Assembly (NCBI GenBank): GCA_937906795.1
Contig: CALCUQ010000346.1
Coordinates: 1 to 5,971, forward strand
Length of the DNA stretch: 5,971 nucleotides
Direction of reading: 5' to 3'
DNA from: an uncultured Bacteroidales bacterium
GTDB taxonomy: Bacteria > Bacteroidota > Bacteroidia > Bacteroidales > UBA932
Shown: in pieces, positions 1-5,626 of the stretch
Numbering within the stretch: position 1 is the stretch's first letter
Layout of the letters: the number at the start of each line of letters is the position of its first letter
Notes under the pieces: model-generated
What the model saw: the letters and a program-made list of their open reading frames with translations, nothing else
What the model was told of the DNA's origin: nothing
Databases searched by the model: none
Translations under genes and position numbers: made by a program

Positions 1-47
1 AACCCTAAAACTCTTTCCGGCAAGCCGGCGTTTTCGTTTTGGGACTG

Positions 48-78
48 CAAAGGTAGATAACTTTTTTAATAATGCAAA
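48..78 (-). promoter_or_regulatory. Leftward Bacteroidota-type promoter
   Basis: Read on the minus strand, TTTG (plus-strand CAAA at 75-78) is followed after exactly 19 nt by TACCTTTG (plus-strand CAAAGGTA at 48-55). This matches the known Bacteroidota housekeeping promoter layout, TTTG then about 19 nt then TAnnTTTG. Transcription would start near position 41 and run left out of the window, so the gene served is not visible. The early transcript would contain a small GC-rich hairpin (CCGG-CAAG-CCGG at 18-29 on the plus strand). The assignment is by motif only. Confidence 0.6.
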
Positions 79-137
79 TTATTTTTAAAAAAATTCAAAA
101 TTTTTAATGAATAAAATTTTTTACGCCCCATTTTTCA

Positions 138-145
138 TACTTTTG
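138..145 (+). promoter_or_regulatory. -7 element of the chromate transporter promoter
   Basis: TACTTTTG fits the Bacteroidota -7 consensus TAnnTTTG and lies 28 nt before the ATG at 174, which would give a short leader of about 20 nt. The expected upstream box around 115-119 is only a T-run without the G, so the -33 part is weak. Together with the leftward promoter at 48-78 it makes 1-173 a divergent control region. Confidence 0.5.
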
Positions 146-173
146 CCCTTAACAAAACCCCTATAAAACAGAG

Positions 174-719
174 ATGAGCACTTATTTTGATATATTTACC
201 TGTTTTGCAAAAATCGGAGCCTTTACCATTGGAGGAGGCTATGCCATGATTCCTATTATTCAAAAAGAGGTGGTAGAAAAAAAGAAATGGATAGAAGAAC
301 AGGATTTTTTAGATGTACTTACCATAGCACAATCTGCACCAGGATTGTTGGCTGTAAACATCTCCATTTTTTTGGGGTATAGACTTAAAGGGGTAAAAGG
401 GAGCATAATTGCCACACTTGGAAGTATAATGCCTTCATTTTTTATAATTCTTGCAATAGCAATGTTTTTTGCCGGATATCAGGACAACCCAACAGTTATA
501 AAAATATTCAAAGGGATACGTCCTGTGGTGGTTGCACTCATAGCAGTCCCAGTAATCAACATGGCAAAAAAATCCAAGCTCAACATATACACAGGCTCTC
601 TGGCAATTGTGACAGCCCTACTTATAGTCTTTGCCAAAATATCTCCAATTTATATACTGCTTGTTGCGGGAATAGTTTTCACATTTGTCAAATTCTGGAA
701 AAAACACTCTGCAAAATGA
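174..719 (+). CDS. Chromate transporter, short-chain CHR family, first subunit
   Basis: This 181-residue membrane protein belongs to the CHR (chromate ion transporter) family. It is a short-chain form, about half the length of classical ChrA, and such proteins occur as adjacent pairs that probably form a heteromeric carrier in the inner membrane. The N-terminal family motif is clear: a glycine-rich GGGYAMIP at residues 20-27, then W39 and APGLLAVN at 55-62 followed by LGY. Hydrophobic stretches lie near residues 7-29, 76-102, 115-131 and 139-174. The stop overlaps the next start (ATGA), which suggests translational coupling. The ATG has no clear Shine-Dalgarno sequence, which is normal in Bacteroidota. 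Chromate is the family's named substrate; the natural substrate in a low-chromate organism may differ. No symbol is given because chrA and chrB are used inconsistently for split pairs. Confidence 0.9.
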   Translation: MSTYFDIFTCFAKIGAFTIGGGYAMIPIIQKEVVEKKKWIEEQDFLDVLTIAQSAPGLLAVNISIFLGYRLKGVKGSIIATLGSIMPSFFIILAIAMFFAGYQDNPTVIKIFKGIRPVVVALIAVPVINMAKKSKLNIYTGSLAIVTALLIVFAKISPIYILLVAGIVFTFVKFWKKHSAK

Positions 720-1240
720 TATACCTACATCTGTTTTTCACATTTTTTGTAATAGGCATGTTCACTTTTGGCGGCGGCTACGCCATGCTGTCGCTTATTC
801 AGAATGAGGTAGTAGTAAACAACGCATGGATAACAGCTCAAGAGTTTACAGATATTGTTGCCATTTCACAAATGACACCAGGTCCAATTGGAATAAATAG
901 TGCTACATATATTGGTTACACAGTAACAGGAAATATCTTTGGATCAATGGTTGCAACTTTTGCTGTAACACTTCCATCTTTTATTATTGTTTTGTGTATC
1001 TGCAGAATGTACACCAAATTCAAAAACAGCAGCACATTCTCAAAAATTCTAAAAGGGCTAAGACCAATTGTAATTGGAATGATTGCAGCAGCTGCAGGCA
1101 TATTGGTTACAAAAGAAAATTTTATTGACTACACCAGCTGGCTACTGTTTGCAGGGGCATTTATAGCCTGTCAATGGCTAAAATTAAACCCCATCCTTGC
1201 CATAATAGCAGGTGGGGCCATAGGATACTTCATATATTAA
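716..1240 (+). CDS. Chromate transporter, short-chain CHR family, second subunit
   Basis: This 174-residue membrane protein is homologous to the gene before it and is the other half of a split chromate transporter. It repeats the same signature: FGGGYAM at residues 18-24, W38, and SQMTPGPIGIN at 51-61 followed by YIGY. This differs from the first subunit (TPGPIGIN versus APGLLAVN), as expected for two non-identical half-transporters. Further hydrophobic segments lie near residues 75-98, 115-130 and 140-173. The start overlaps the upstream stop by 4 nt, so the two are surely co-transcribed. The C-terminus ends directly in a hydrophobic segment. The next gene converges on it after 4 nt, and I see no hairpin terminator between them. 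Transport function is inferred from family; chromate specificity is not shown. Confidence 0.9.
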   Translation: MIYLHLFFTFFVIGMFTFGGGYAMLSLIQNEVVVNNAWITAQEFTDIVAISQMTPGPIGINSATYIGYTVTGNIFGSMVATFAVTLPSFIIVLCICRMYTKFKNSSTFSKILKGLRPIVIGMIAAAAGILVTKENFIDYTSWLLFAGAFIACQWLKLNPILAIIAGGAIGYFIY

Positions 1241-1244
1241 AAAC

Positions 1245-1811
1245 CTATTTGATTTCTTCGTACTCCTGATATTGTACATTCTTAAGATTCCATACTGTAA
1301 ATAATTCAGATACACCATAAAGGAGAATTTCCGCTCCAAAAATCATGGTAAGTACTCTTGTAGAAAAGCCCGGTGCAAAGAATAATATTATTCCCGACAA
1401 AGCTATAATTGTCGGCATTATATACAATCCTGCATGAACCTTAGTGGATTTTGCTGTAAAAATAAGCCCTACAATTTGTGAAACGCCACACACAAGCAAT
1501 ACTCCACCAAATAAAAAAGCAATAAGACCTAAAAAGAAATTTGGATAAAGGAATATCAGAAGACCAAAAATCAAATATATAACAACGTTAACCACTACCA
1601 TAGGTGGAATCTTTTTACCCTCTCCATTACTGGAATTATAAGCAAAAAGCAATGTTGCCAACCCTGTTGCTATTAAAAAAGCGGCAATAAGTTTAATAAT
1701 CAATCCAGAAGTAAAACTTGGATAAAAAAGAAGAAAAGCGCCCAAAACTGCGGCTACAACACCTCTGGTTACAGAGGATTTTCTATTTGAAATAAAATAC
1801 TCCAATTTCAT
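1245..1811 (-). CDS. HdeD-like DUF308 membrane protein
   Basis: This 188-residue integral membrane protein resembles the HdeD/DUF308 family, whose E. coli member is linked to acid resistance at high cell density; the biochemical role is unknown. About six hydrophobic segments are visible (near residues 13-33, 36-58, 72-90, 93-117, 129-147 and 150-170), separated by short loops. The repeated small pattern of a hydrophobic helix ending in FYP, LYP or FAP is typical of the tandem two-helix DUF308 repeat. The charged C-terminal tail (YQEYEEIK) is probably cytoplasmic. It is encoded alone on the minus strand, convergent with the chromate transporter pair and divergent from the amino-acid genes. 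A candidate -7 element lies 21-28 nt upstream. The family call is from overall pattern; physiological function in this organism is unknown. Confidence 0.75.
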   Translation of the reverse strand: MKLEYFISNRKSSVTRGVVAAVLGAFLLFYPSFTSGLIIKLIAAFLIATGLATLLFAYNSSNGEGKKIPPMVVVNVVIYLIFGLLIFLYPNFFLGLIAFLFGGVLLVCGVSQIVGLIFTAKSTKVHAGLYIMPTIIALSGIILFFAPGFSTRVLTMIFGAEILLYGVSELFTVWNLKNVQYQEYEEIK

Positions 1812-1831
1812 AACCTTTAATATTTAATATA

Positions 1832-1839
1832 CAAATATA
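1832..1839 (-). promoter_or_regulatory. Candidate -7 element for the DUF308 gene
   Basis: Read on the minus strand this is TATATTTG, a match to TAnnTTTG, placed so that transcription would start about 15 nt before the ATG at 1811. No TTTG was found at the expected distance of about 19 nt upstream, and the region is AT-rich, so chance matches are likely. Confidence 0.3.
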
Positions 1840-1866
1840 CTAAAATCTCTCAATTAGCATTTAATA

Positions 1867-1890
1867 AAATCTGTAAATAAATCTGTAATA
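1867..1890. repeat. Tandem 12-nt direct repeat
   Basis: AAATCTGTAAAT is followed at once by AAATCTGTAATA, identical over the first 10 nt. A partial third copy (AAATCT at 1843-1848) lies 24 nt, two repeat units, before the first. The repeats sit about 40-60 nt upstream of the -7 element at 1927-1934, where an activator could bind. This may also be chance in AT-rich DNA. Confidence 0.4.
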
Positions 1891-1912
1891 TTTTAACAAA
1901 TTATAACCACAT

Positions 1913-1929
1913 ATAGAAATTATTTCTAT
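1913..1929. promoter_or_regulatory. 17-bp palindrome, possible operator
   Basis: ATAGAAAT and ATTTCTAT form a perfect inverted repeat with 8-nt arms around a single central T. The right arm shares its last three bases with the -7 element at 1927-1934, so a dimeric repressor bound here would block the promoter. No regulator gene is in the window and I do not recognise the motif. Confidence 0.4.
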
Positions 1930-1934
1930 CTTTG
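1927..1934 (+). promoter_or_regulatory. Candidate -7 element of the aspartokinase-metF promoter
   Basis: TATCTTTG is a perfect TAnnTTTG match and the best I found on the plus strand between 1812 and 2175. Transcription would begin near 1941, leaving a leader of about 235 nt. No TTTG is present at the expected upstream position (about 1904-1908), so the promoter may need an activator or may be a chance match. Confidence 0.4.
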
Positions 1935-2175
1935 AAAATAATTAAACATATAAATAAATCAATTAACACGCTGTAACACAATATATTCAACAAAATAATA
2001 CACATATAACAAATTTATATAACAAAATATTAAATCAGACACGTACAAAGAAATATACACAATAAAACCACTAAAACAAACAAAACAAAAAAGAATATTT
2101 ATAATGCAATTATAATAATTCTAAACACAAACAATAAAATCACTTTCAATTTACAAGCAAACAATAACCAATATT

Positions 2176-3327
2176 ATGATAGTTCTAAAATTCGGTGGCT
2201 CATCTATAGGTAGCGTTGGAGCATTAAACAATTTAAAATCAATAGTAGAAAGAGAAAAACTGCCTTGCATAGTAGTTGTTTCAGCTATTACAGGTATAAC
2301 AAATTTGCTTACCCAAATGTTTGAGACAGCTGTAGACAATGGCGATAATTTTGATGATAACATTAACATAATAAGAGAAAAACACCTGGCACTTGCAAAA
2401 AGTGTGTTGTCAAAGTCTGAATATCCACCATTTATGGAGGAGTTCAACAATGACCTTAACCATCTTGAACATTTACTATCCAGCATCTCTGTTATGCACA
2501 AGAATTTGCCTGCTTTAAAAGACCATATATTATCAATGGGCGAGCAATTCACATCAAAAATGATTGTTAGAATGTTCAATAATGCAACCAGAATAGATGG
2601 CAGAGATCTTATTGTTACAGAGAAAGATGGAGAGCAAACAAGAATTCTATGGGATGAGACTTGCCAGGAAGTAAATGAAACATTCAAAGACTTTAAAGGA
2701 CTTGCCATTGTTCCCGGATTCTGCGGAAGAACAAAAGATGGATATGTGACAACATTGGGAAAAGGGGGATCAGATTTATCTGCAGCTATGATTGCAGCCG
2801 CTTTAAATGCACACTCTGTAGATATCTGGACAGATGTTAACGGAATGATGACATCAGACCCTAACATTGTCCCTTCTGCAATTACCATCCCTAAACTGTC
2901 ATATTCAGAGGCGGCAGAGCTATGCCATTACGGTGCAAAAGTCTTGTTTACCCCAGCTATATGGCCAGCAATCAAAAGCGGTATTCCAATTAAGATATTG
3001 AACACCTTCAATTCCACTCATCAGGGAACAATTATAGATGCACACGGCGAAGACAATCCAAGATTACCTGTAAAAGGTATAACCTATGTAGACGGAGTTT
3101 CACTTATCACTGTATATGGAAATGGTCTTATGGGTCAGGTTGGTATTTCATACAGATTGTTTGGTGCTCTCGCCGACAAAGGAATCAACATTATTTTCAT
3201 TTCTCAGGCATCATCTGAATACAGCATAAGTTTTGCTGTAAAATCAGAAGATGGACAAAAAGCTATGGAGGATGGCCATGGAGGCAGAATTGGGAAACAG
3301 CAGATTCTGTCCATGGGTCATACATAG
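2176..3327 (+). CDS. thrA: Aspartokinase part of a bifunctional aspartokinase/homoserine dehydrogenase
   Basis: This is the N-terminal half of a ThrA/MetL-type enzyme; the aspartokinase domain phosphorylates aspartate, the first step toward homoserine, methionine and threonine. Recognisable motifs are KFGGSS at residues 5-10, SMGE ending at E123, GGSD at 197-200, WTDVNG at 218-223 and GAKVLF shortly after. The first ACT subdomain starts near residue 308. It includes ISQASSE, whose glutamine (Q344) aligns with a threonine-binding glutamine described for plant aspartokinase-homoserine dehydrogenase. The start is set by the ATG just before the universal VLKFGG strand. Family-like sequence ends at about residue 365. 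The last 18 residues look out of frame and end at a TAG, 20 nt before the ATG of the homoserine dehydrogenase piece, so the 383-residue product is probably a frameshifted fragment of a protein of about 800 residues. The catalytic domain itself looks complete. The name could equally be metL, given the metF neighbour. Confidence 0.85.
   Translation: MIVLKFGGSSIGSVGALNNLKSIVEREKLPCIVVVSAITGITNLLTQMFETAVDNGDNFDDNINIIREKHLALAKSVLSKSEYPPFMEEFNNDLNHLEHLLSSISVMHKNLPALKDHILSMGEQFTSKMIVRMFNNATRIDGRDLIVTEKDGEQTRILWDETCQEVNETFKDFKGLAIVPGFCGRTKDGYVTTLGKGGSDLSAAMIAAALNAHSVDIWTDVNGMMTSDPNIVPSAITIPKLSYSEAAELCHYGAKVLFTPAIWPAIKSGIPIKILNTFNSTHQGTIIDAHGEDNPRLPVKGITYVDGVSLITVYGNGLMGQVGISYRLFGALADKGINIIFISQASSEYSISFAVKSEDGQKAMEDGHGGRIGKQQILSMGHT
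3271..3327 (+). other. Disrupted ACT-domain linker joining the two enzyme halves
   Basis: Coding similarity to ThrA proteins changes frame here. Up to 3270 the aspartokinase frame is family-like. At 3275-3298 the next frame (+1) reads AMEAELGN, which resembles the AMQEEF-type helix of E. coli ThrA. From 3315 the third frame reads GSYIETAIEED and runs straight into the homoserine dehydrogenase piece. As I recall the E. coli and Bacteroides proteins, 33 residues separate the SFxV strand from the xAII/xATV strand. Here there are 107 nt, or 8 nt more than 33 codons. This fits small insertions at two or more points better than one shift. The exact lesions cannot be fixed without aligned relatives. 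Confidence 0.65.
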
Positions 3328-3340
3328 AAACAGCTATTGA

Positions 3341-3345
3341 GGAGG
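3341..3345 (+). promoter_or_regulatory. Shine-Dalgarno-like GGAGG before the downstream piece
   Basis: GGAGG ends only 2 nt before the ATG at 3348 and lies 13 nt after the TAG of the upstream piece. It could support re-initiation, but the spacing is shorter than usual. The same bases spell the conserved acidic codons GAG GAG GAT of the original fused protein, so the match may be incidental. Confidence 0.3.
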
Positions 3346-3347
3346 AT

Positions 3348-4613
3348 ATGGCTATAATTGCTGTAGTTGGAAACAATATGCGAAAGACACCAGGTATATC
3401 GGGGAAAATATTCAACACACTTGGAAGAAATAAAATAAATGTTGTAGCAACTGCACAGGGTGGTTCTGAGTTGAACGTTTCTGCTGTGGTTAAAGAAAAG
3501 GATGTAAGAAAAGCAGTTCAGGTTCTTCATGAGCAATTCTATGGCTCACCTAGCAAAGAGGTTGATTTATATGTTATTGGACACGGCTTAGTGGGTAATG
3601 AACTGTTGCTTCAGCTAAAGAAACAAAAATCTGCTTTGGCAAAAAAATATGGTCTTAAGATTAATCTTAAAGGACTGGCAGATTCAAAAACTGCAATTAT
3701 AACAGAAAGCGACCTGCTTGGATCGTATCCACAAAGCTGGAGAAGTGGTATTCCATGCAGAAACTTTGACGAGGCTATTGAACAAATGATTGATGCACCG
3801 TCTCCATTAAAGATTTTTGTTGATTGTACTGCAAGCGAAGAGGTTGCTTCTTACTATGAGAAAATTTTATCTAACGGTATAAATGTAGTAACAGCCAACA
3901 AGATTGCAGCTGCCGAATCTACCGCAAGATACAAGAAGCTTATTAAAACAGCTAAAGAAAACAGAGTAAACTTCTACAACGAAACCAATGTTGGTGCCGG
4001 TTTGCCTGTATTGTCAACTATAGACGAATTAGTTGCTACCGGAGATAAAATTACAGGGTTTGAGGCCAGCTGCTCAGGCAGTATCAACTTTATTCTAAAC
4101 AAGACAATGGAGGGTGTTTCTTTGTATGATGCAGCCCTTATGGCCAAAGAGGCCGGATTTACCGAGCCGGATTTGAGAATAGACTTAAGCGGAAAAGATG
4201 TTAAACGCAAACTTCTTGTACTGGCAAGAAAAGCCGGTTATTCAATAGAAGAAGAAGAGATTGTGGAGTACCCTCTTATTCCTAAAGAGTTATTTGAAAA
4301 GCCTACTTTGGAAGAGTTTATGCAAGCACTTAAAGAATACAGCCCAACATTTGACAAAATGGTATCTGAGGTTAAACAAAGGGGTAACAGATTAAGGTTT
4401 TTTGCTGTATTTGAAAATGAGAAGGCAAAAATTTCTTTAGAGGAAATTGTTCCAGATTACCATAGTTATAATCTCGACGACAGCACTAACATTTTCTTGC
4501 TATACACAAAGAGATACAGTCCTTCTCCACTTATTATTAAGGGCTACGGTGCAGGTGCAGGTGTTACCGCTGCAGGAATATTTGGTGATATAATTAAAGC
4601 AACACAAGAGTAG
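3348..4613 (+). CDS. thrA: Homoserine dehydrogenase part of a bifunctional aspartokinase/homoserine dehydrogenase
   Basis: This 421-residue piece reduces aspartate semialdehyde to homoserine with NAD(P)H. Residues 1-65 are the second ACT subdomain (AIIAVVG at 2-8; AQGGSE at 36-41, whose Q37 matches the second threonine-binding glutamine of the plant enzyme). The dinucleotide-binding motif GHGLVG is at 78-83, followed by VDCTAS, NVVTANK and ETNVGAGLPV. The catalytic region TEPDLRIDLSGKDVKRK contains E273, D284 and K288, the equivalents of the catalytic Glu, Asp and Lys of yeast homoserine dehydrogenase. The family signature normally has Pro where L276 stands. The C-terminus GYGAGAGVTAAGIFGDI is typical. 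The frame is open back to 3219 with no earlier ATG, GTG or TTG, so 3348 is the first possible start of those types. In intact relatives this ATG is an internal position. The piece looks catalytically complete but lacks the covalent link to aspartokinase. MetF follows after 3 nt. Confidence 0.85.
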   Translation: MAIIAVVGNNMRKTPGISGKIFNTLGRNKINVVATAQGGSELNVSAVVKEKDVRKAVQVLHEQFYGSPSKEVDLYVIGHGLVGNELLLQLKKQKSALAKKYGLKINLKGLADSKTAIITESDLLGSYPQSWRSGIPCRNFDEAIEQMIDAPSPLKIFVDCTASEEVASYYEKILSNGINVVTANKIAAAESTARYKKLIKTAKENRVNFYNETNVGAGLPVLSTIDELVATGDKITGFEASCSGSINFILNKTMEGVSLYDAALMAKEAGFTEPDLRIDLSGKDVKRKLLVLARKAGYSIEEEEIVEYPLIPKELFEKPTLEEFMQALKEYSPTFDKMVSEVKQRGNRLRFFAVFENEKAKISLEEIVPDYHSYNLDDSTNIFLLYTKRYSPSPLIIKGYGAGAGVTAAGIFGDIIKATQE

Positions 4614-4616
4614 ACA

Positions 4617-5570
4617 ATGAAAGTAATTGACATTTTAAACAGTGACCACAAGCCTTTTGCTTCATTTGAACTCGTTCCCCCTTTAAAGGGTTCTGATATT
4701 AACAAACTATACAACTCTATAGAGCCTCTAATGGAGTTTAATCCTCCATTTATAAATATGACTGCTCATAGAGATGAAATTGAATACAGGCAAACTGCAG
4801 ATGGCACTTACAGACAAGTGACCATCTCTAAAAGACCCGGGTCTGTTGCCATTGCTGCAGCCATAATGAAAAGGTTCAATGTAGAAGTTGTTCCACATAT
4901 AATCTGTGGCGGTTCTACTAAAGAAGAGATTGAGAATACCCTTTTGGATTTGAATTTCCTTGACATACAAAACATAGTTGCTTTAAGAGGTGATGCTATT
5001 GTAGGGGAAAAATACTTTACCCCTACCCCTGGAGGACATATCCACAGCAATGGTCTTGTTCAGCAGATAAACAATATGAATAAAGGGGTATATCTTGACG
5101 AGACCCTTAAACACCCTGTACCAACCAATTTTTGTGTAGGTGTGGCCGGTTATCCAGAAAAGCACTCAGAGGCAGCCAATATTGACATTGATATAGAATA
5201 CCTTAAACAAAAAGTGGATGCCGGAGCAGACTATATTGTTACCCAAATGTTTTTTGACAATAAAAAATATTATCAATGGGAACAAAAATGCAGAGAAGCC
5301 GGTATAACCGTTCCAATTATCCCGGGCCTTAAACCTATATCAACACACAAACATATAGAACTGCTTCCTCACGCTTTTTCAATAGACTTGCCTGTTGAGC
5401 TTATGAACGAAATTAAAAAATGTAAAGATAATGCCCAGATATATCAGGTAGGAGTAGAATGGTGTACCGCCCAATGTAAAGACTTACTTAAAAATGGGGC
5501 AAAAGCAATCCATTTCTACACAATGGGAAAAGCAGACAACGTAAAAGAAATAATAAGACAAGCATTTTAG
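4617..5570 (+). CDS. metF: Methylenetetrahydrofolate reductase
   Basis: This 317-residue cytoplasmic flavoprotein reduces 5,10-methylene-tetrahydrofolate to 5-methyl-tetrahydrofolate, the methyl donor for methionine synthase. It has the MetF TIM-barrel landmarks in order: FELVPP with E18 (equivalent to the catalytic Glu28 of E. coli), ALRGD with D126 (flavin-binding, like Asp120), and TQMFFDN with Q210 (substrate-binding, like Gln183). The GVAGYPEKH segment and the PIIPGLKPI strand are also present. Length is close to that of bacterial MetF (296 in E. coli), with a longer N-terminal region of the kind I associate with Bacteroidota. The ATG lies 3 nt after the stop of the homoserine dehydrogenase piece, so both are probably read from one message. 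This joins homoserine supply to methyl-group supply for methionine. A strong terminator follows 5 nt after the stop. The catalytic residues are intact. Confidence 0.95.
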   Translation: MKVIDILNSDHKPFASFELVPPLKGSDINKLYNSIEPLMEFNPPFINMTAHRDEIEYRQTADGTYRQVTISKRPGSVAIAAAIMKRFNVEVVPHIICGGSTKEEIENTLLDLNFLDIQNIVALRGDAIVGEKYFTPTPGGHIHSNGLVQQINNMNKGVYLDETLKHPVPTNFCVGVAGYPEKHSEAANIDIDIEYLKQKVDAGADYIVTQMFFDNKKYYQWEQKCREAGITVPIIPGLKPISTHKHIELLPHAFSIDLPVELMNEIKKCKDNAQIYQVGVEWCTAQCKDLLKNGAKAIHFYTMGKADNVKEIIRQAF

Positions 5571-5575
5571 CAATA

Positions 5576-5608
5576 AAAAAACTTCGCCTGATTCAGGCGA
5601 AGTTTTTT
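5576..5608. terminator. Bidirectional intrinsic terminator
   Basis: ACTTCGCCTG (5581-5590) and CAGGCGAAGT (5594-5603) pair perfectly around a 3-nt ATT loop. Flanking A and T runs extend the stem to about 15 bp. The T run on the plus strand ends metF transcription. The A run at 5575-5581 gives a T run on the minus strand, so it also ends transcription of the convergent gene at 5627. Confidence 0.93.
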
Positions 5609-5626
5609 ATTATTCAGAAAGAAAAA

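Larger units (their letters stand above)
1812..2175. other. AT-rich divergent intergenic region with long G-poor leader
   Basis: This 364-nt gap separates the minus-strand DUF308 gene from the aspartokinase gene. I find no tRNA, riboswitch-like fold or credible small gene; the only ATG I noticed in the downstream part (2104) opens a three-codon frame. It contains a tandem 12-nt repeat (1867-1890), a palindrome (1913-1929) overlapping a promoter element (1927-1934), and then a long stretch poor in G. By hand count 1961-2175 has 36 C and 8 G in 215 nt, about 20% GC. No leader peptide rich in Thr, Ile or Met codons was found, so classical attenuation is not supported. Confidence 0.8.

Noticed and set aside
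80..125. A/T inverted repeats upstream of the chromate transporter
   Set aside because: The pairing consists only of A and T runs and is expected in low-complexity DNA.
1225..1260. Terminator between the convergent chromate transporter and DUF308 genes
   Set aside because: No paired stem followed by a T run could be found in the few bases around the 4-nt gap.
1934..2175. Riboswitch or threonine/methionine leader-peptide attenuator before the aspartokinase gene
   Set aside because: The region has too few G residues for a SAM or similar riboswitch fold, shows no stable hairpin with a T run, and has only a three-codon frame after the ATG at 2104.
2151..2888. Long minus-strand open frame of 245 codons antisense to aspartokinase
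   Set aside because: It mirrors the codons of a well-supported gene and shows no recognisable protein features.
3292..3298. GGGAAAC, a canonical -1 slippery heptamer, near the enzyme break
   Set aside because: Its XXXYYYZ phase falls in the +1 frame, not in the frame ribosomes use when arriving from the aspartokinase start. A -1 slip from that phase leads to the TAG at 3325-3327, so it cannot join the two pieces by itself.
3219..3327. Programmed -1 frameshift joining the two enzyme pieces
   Set aside because: The frames overlap over this span, but no heptamer in the correct phase was found. A single -1 shift would also produce a tryptophan-rich stretch (GGWPWRQNWE) unlike the family.
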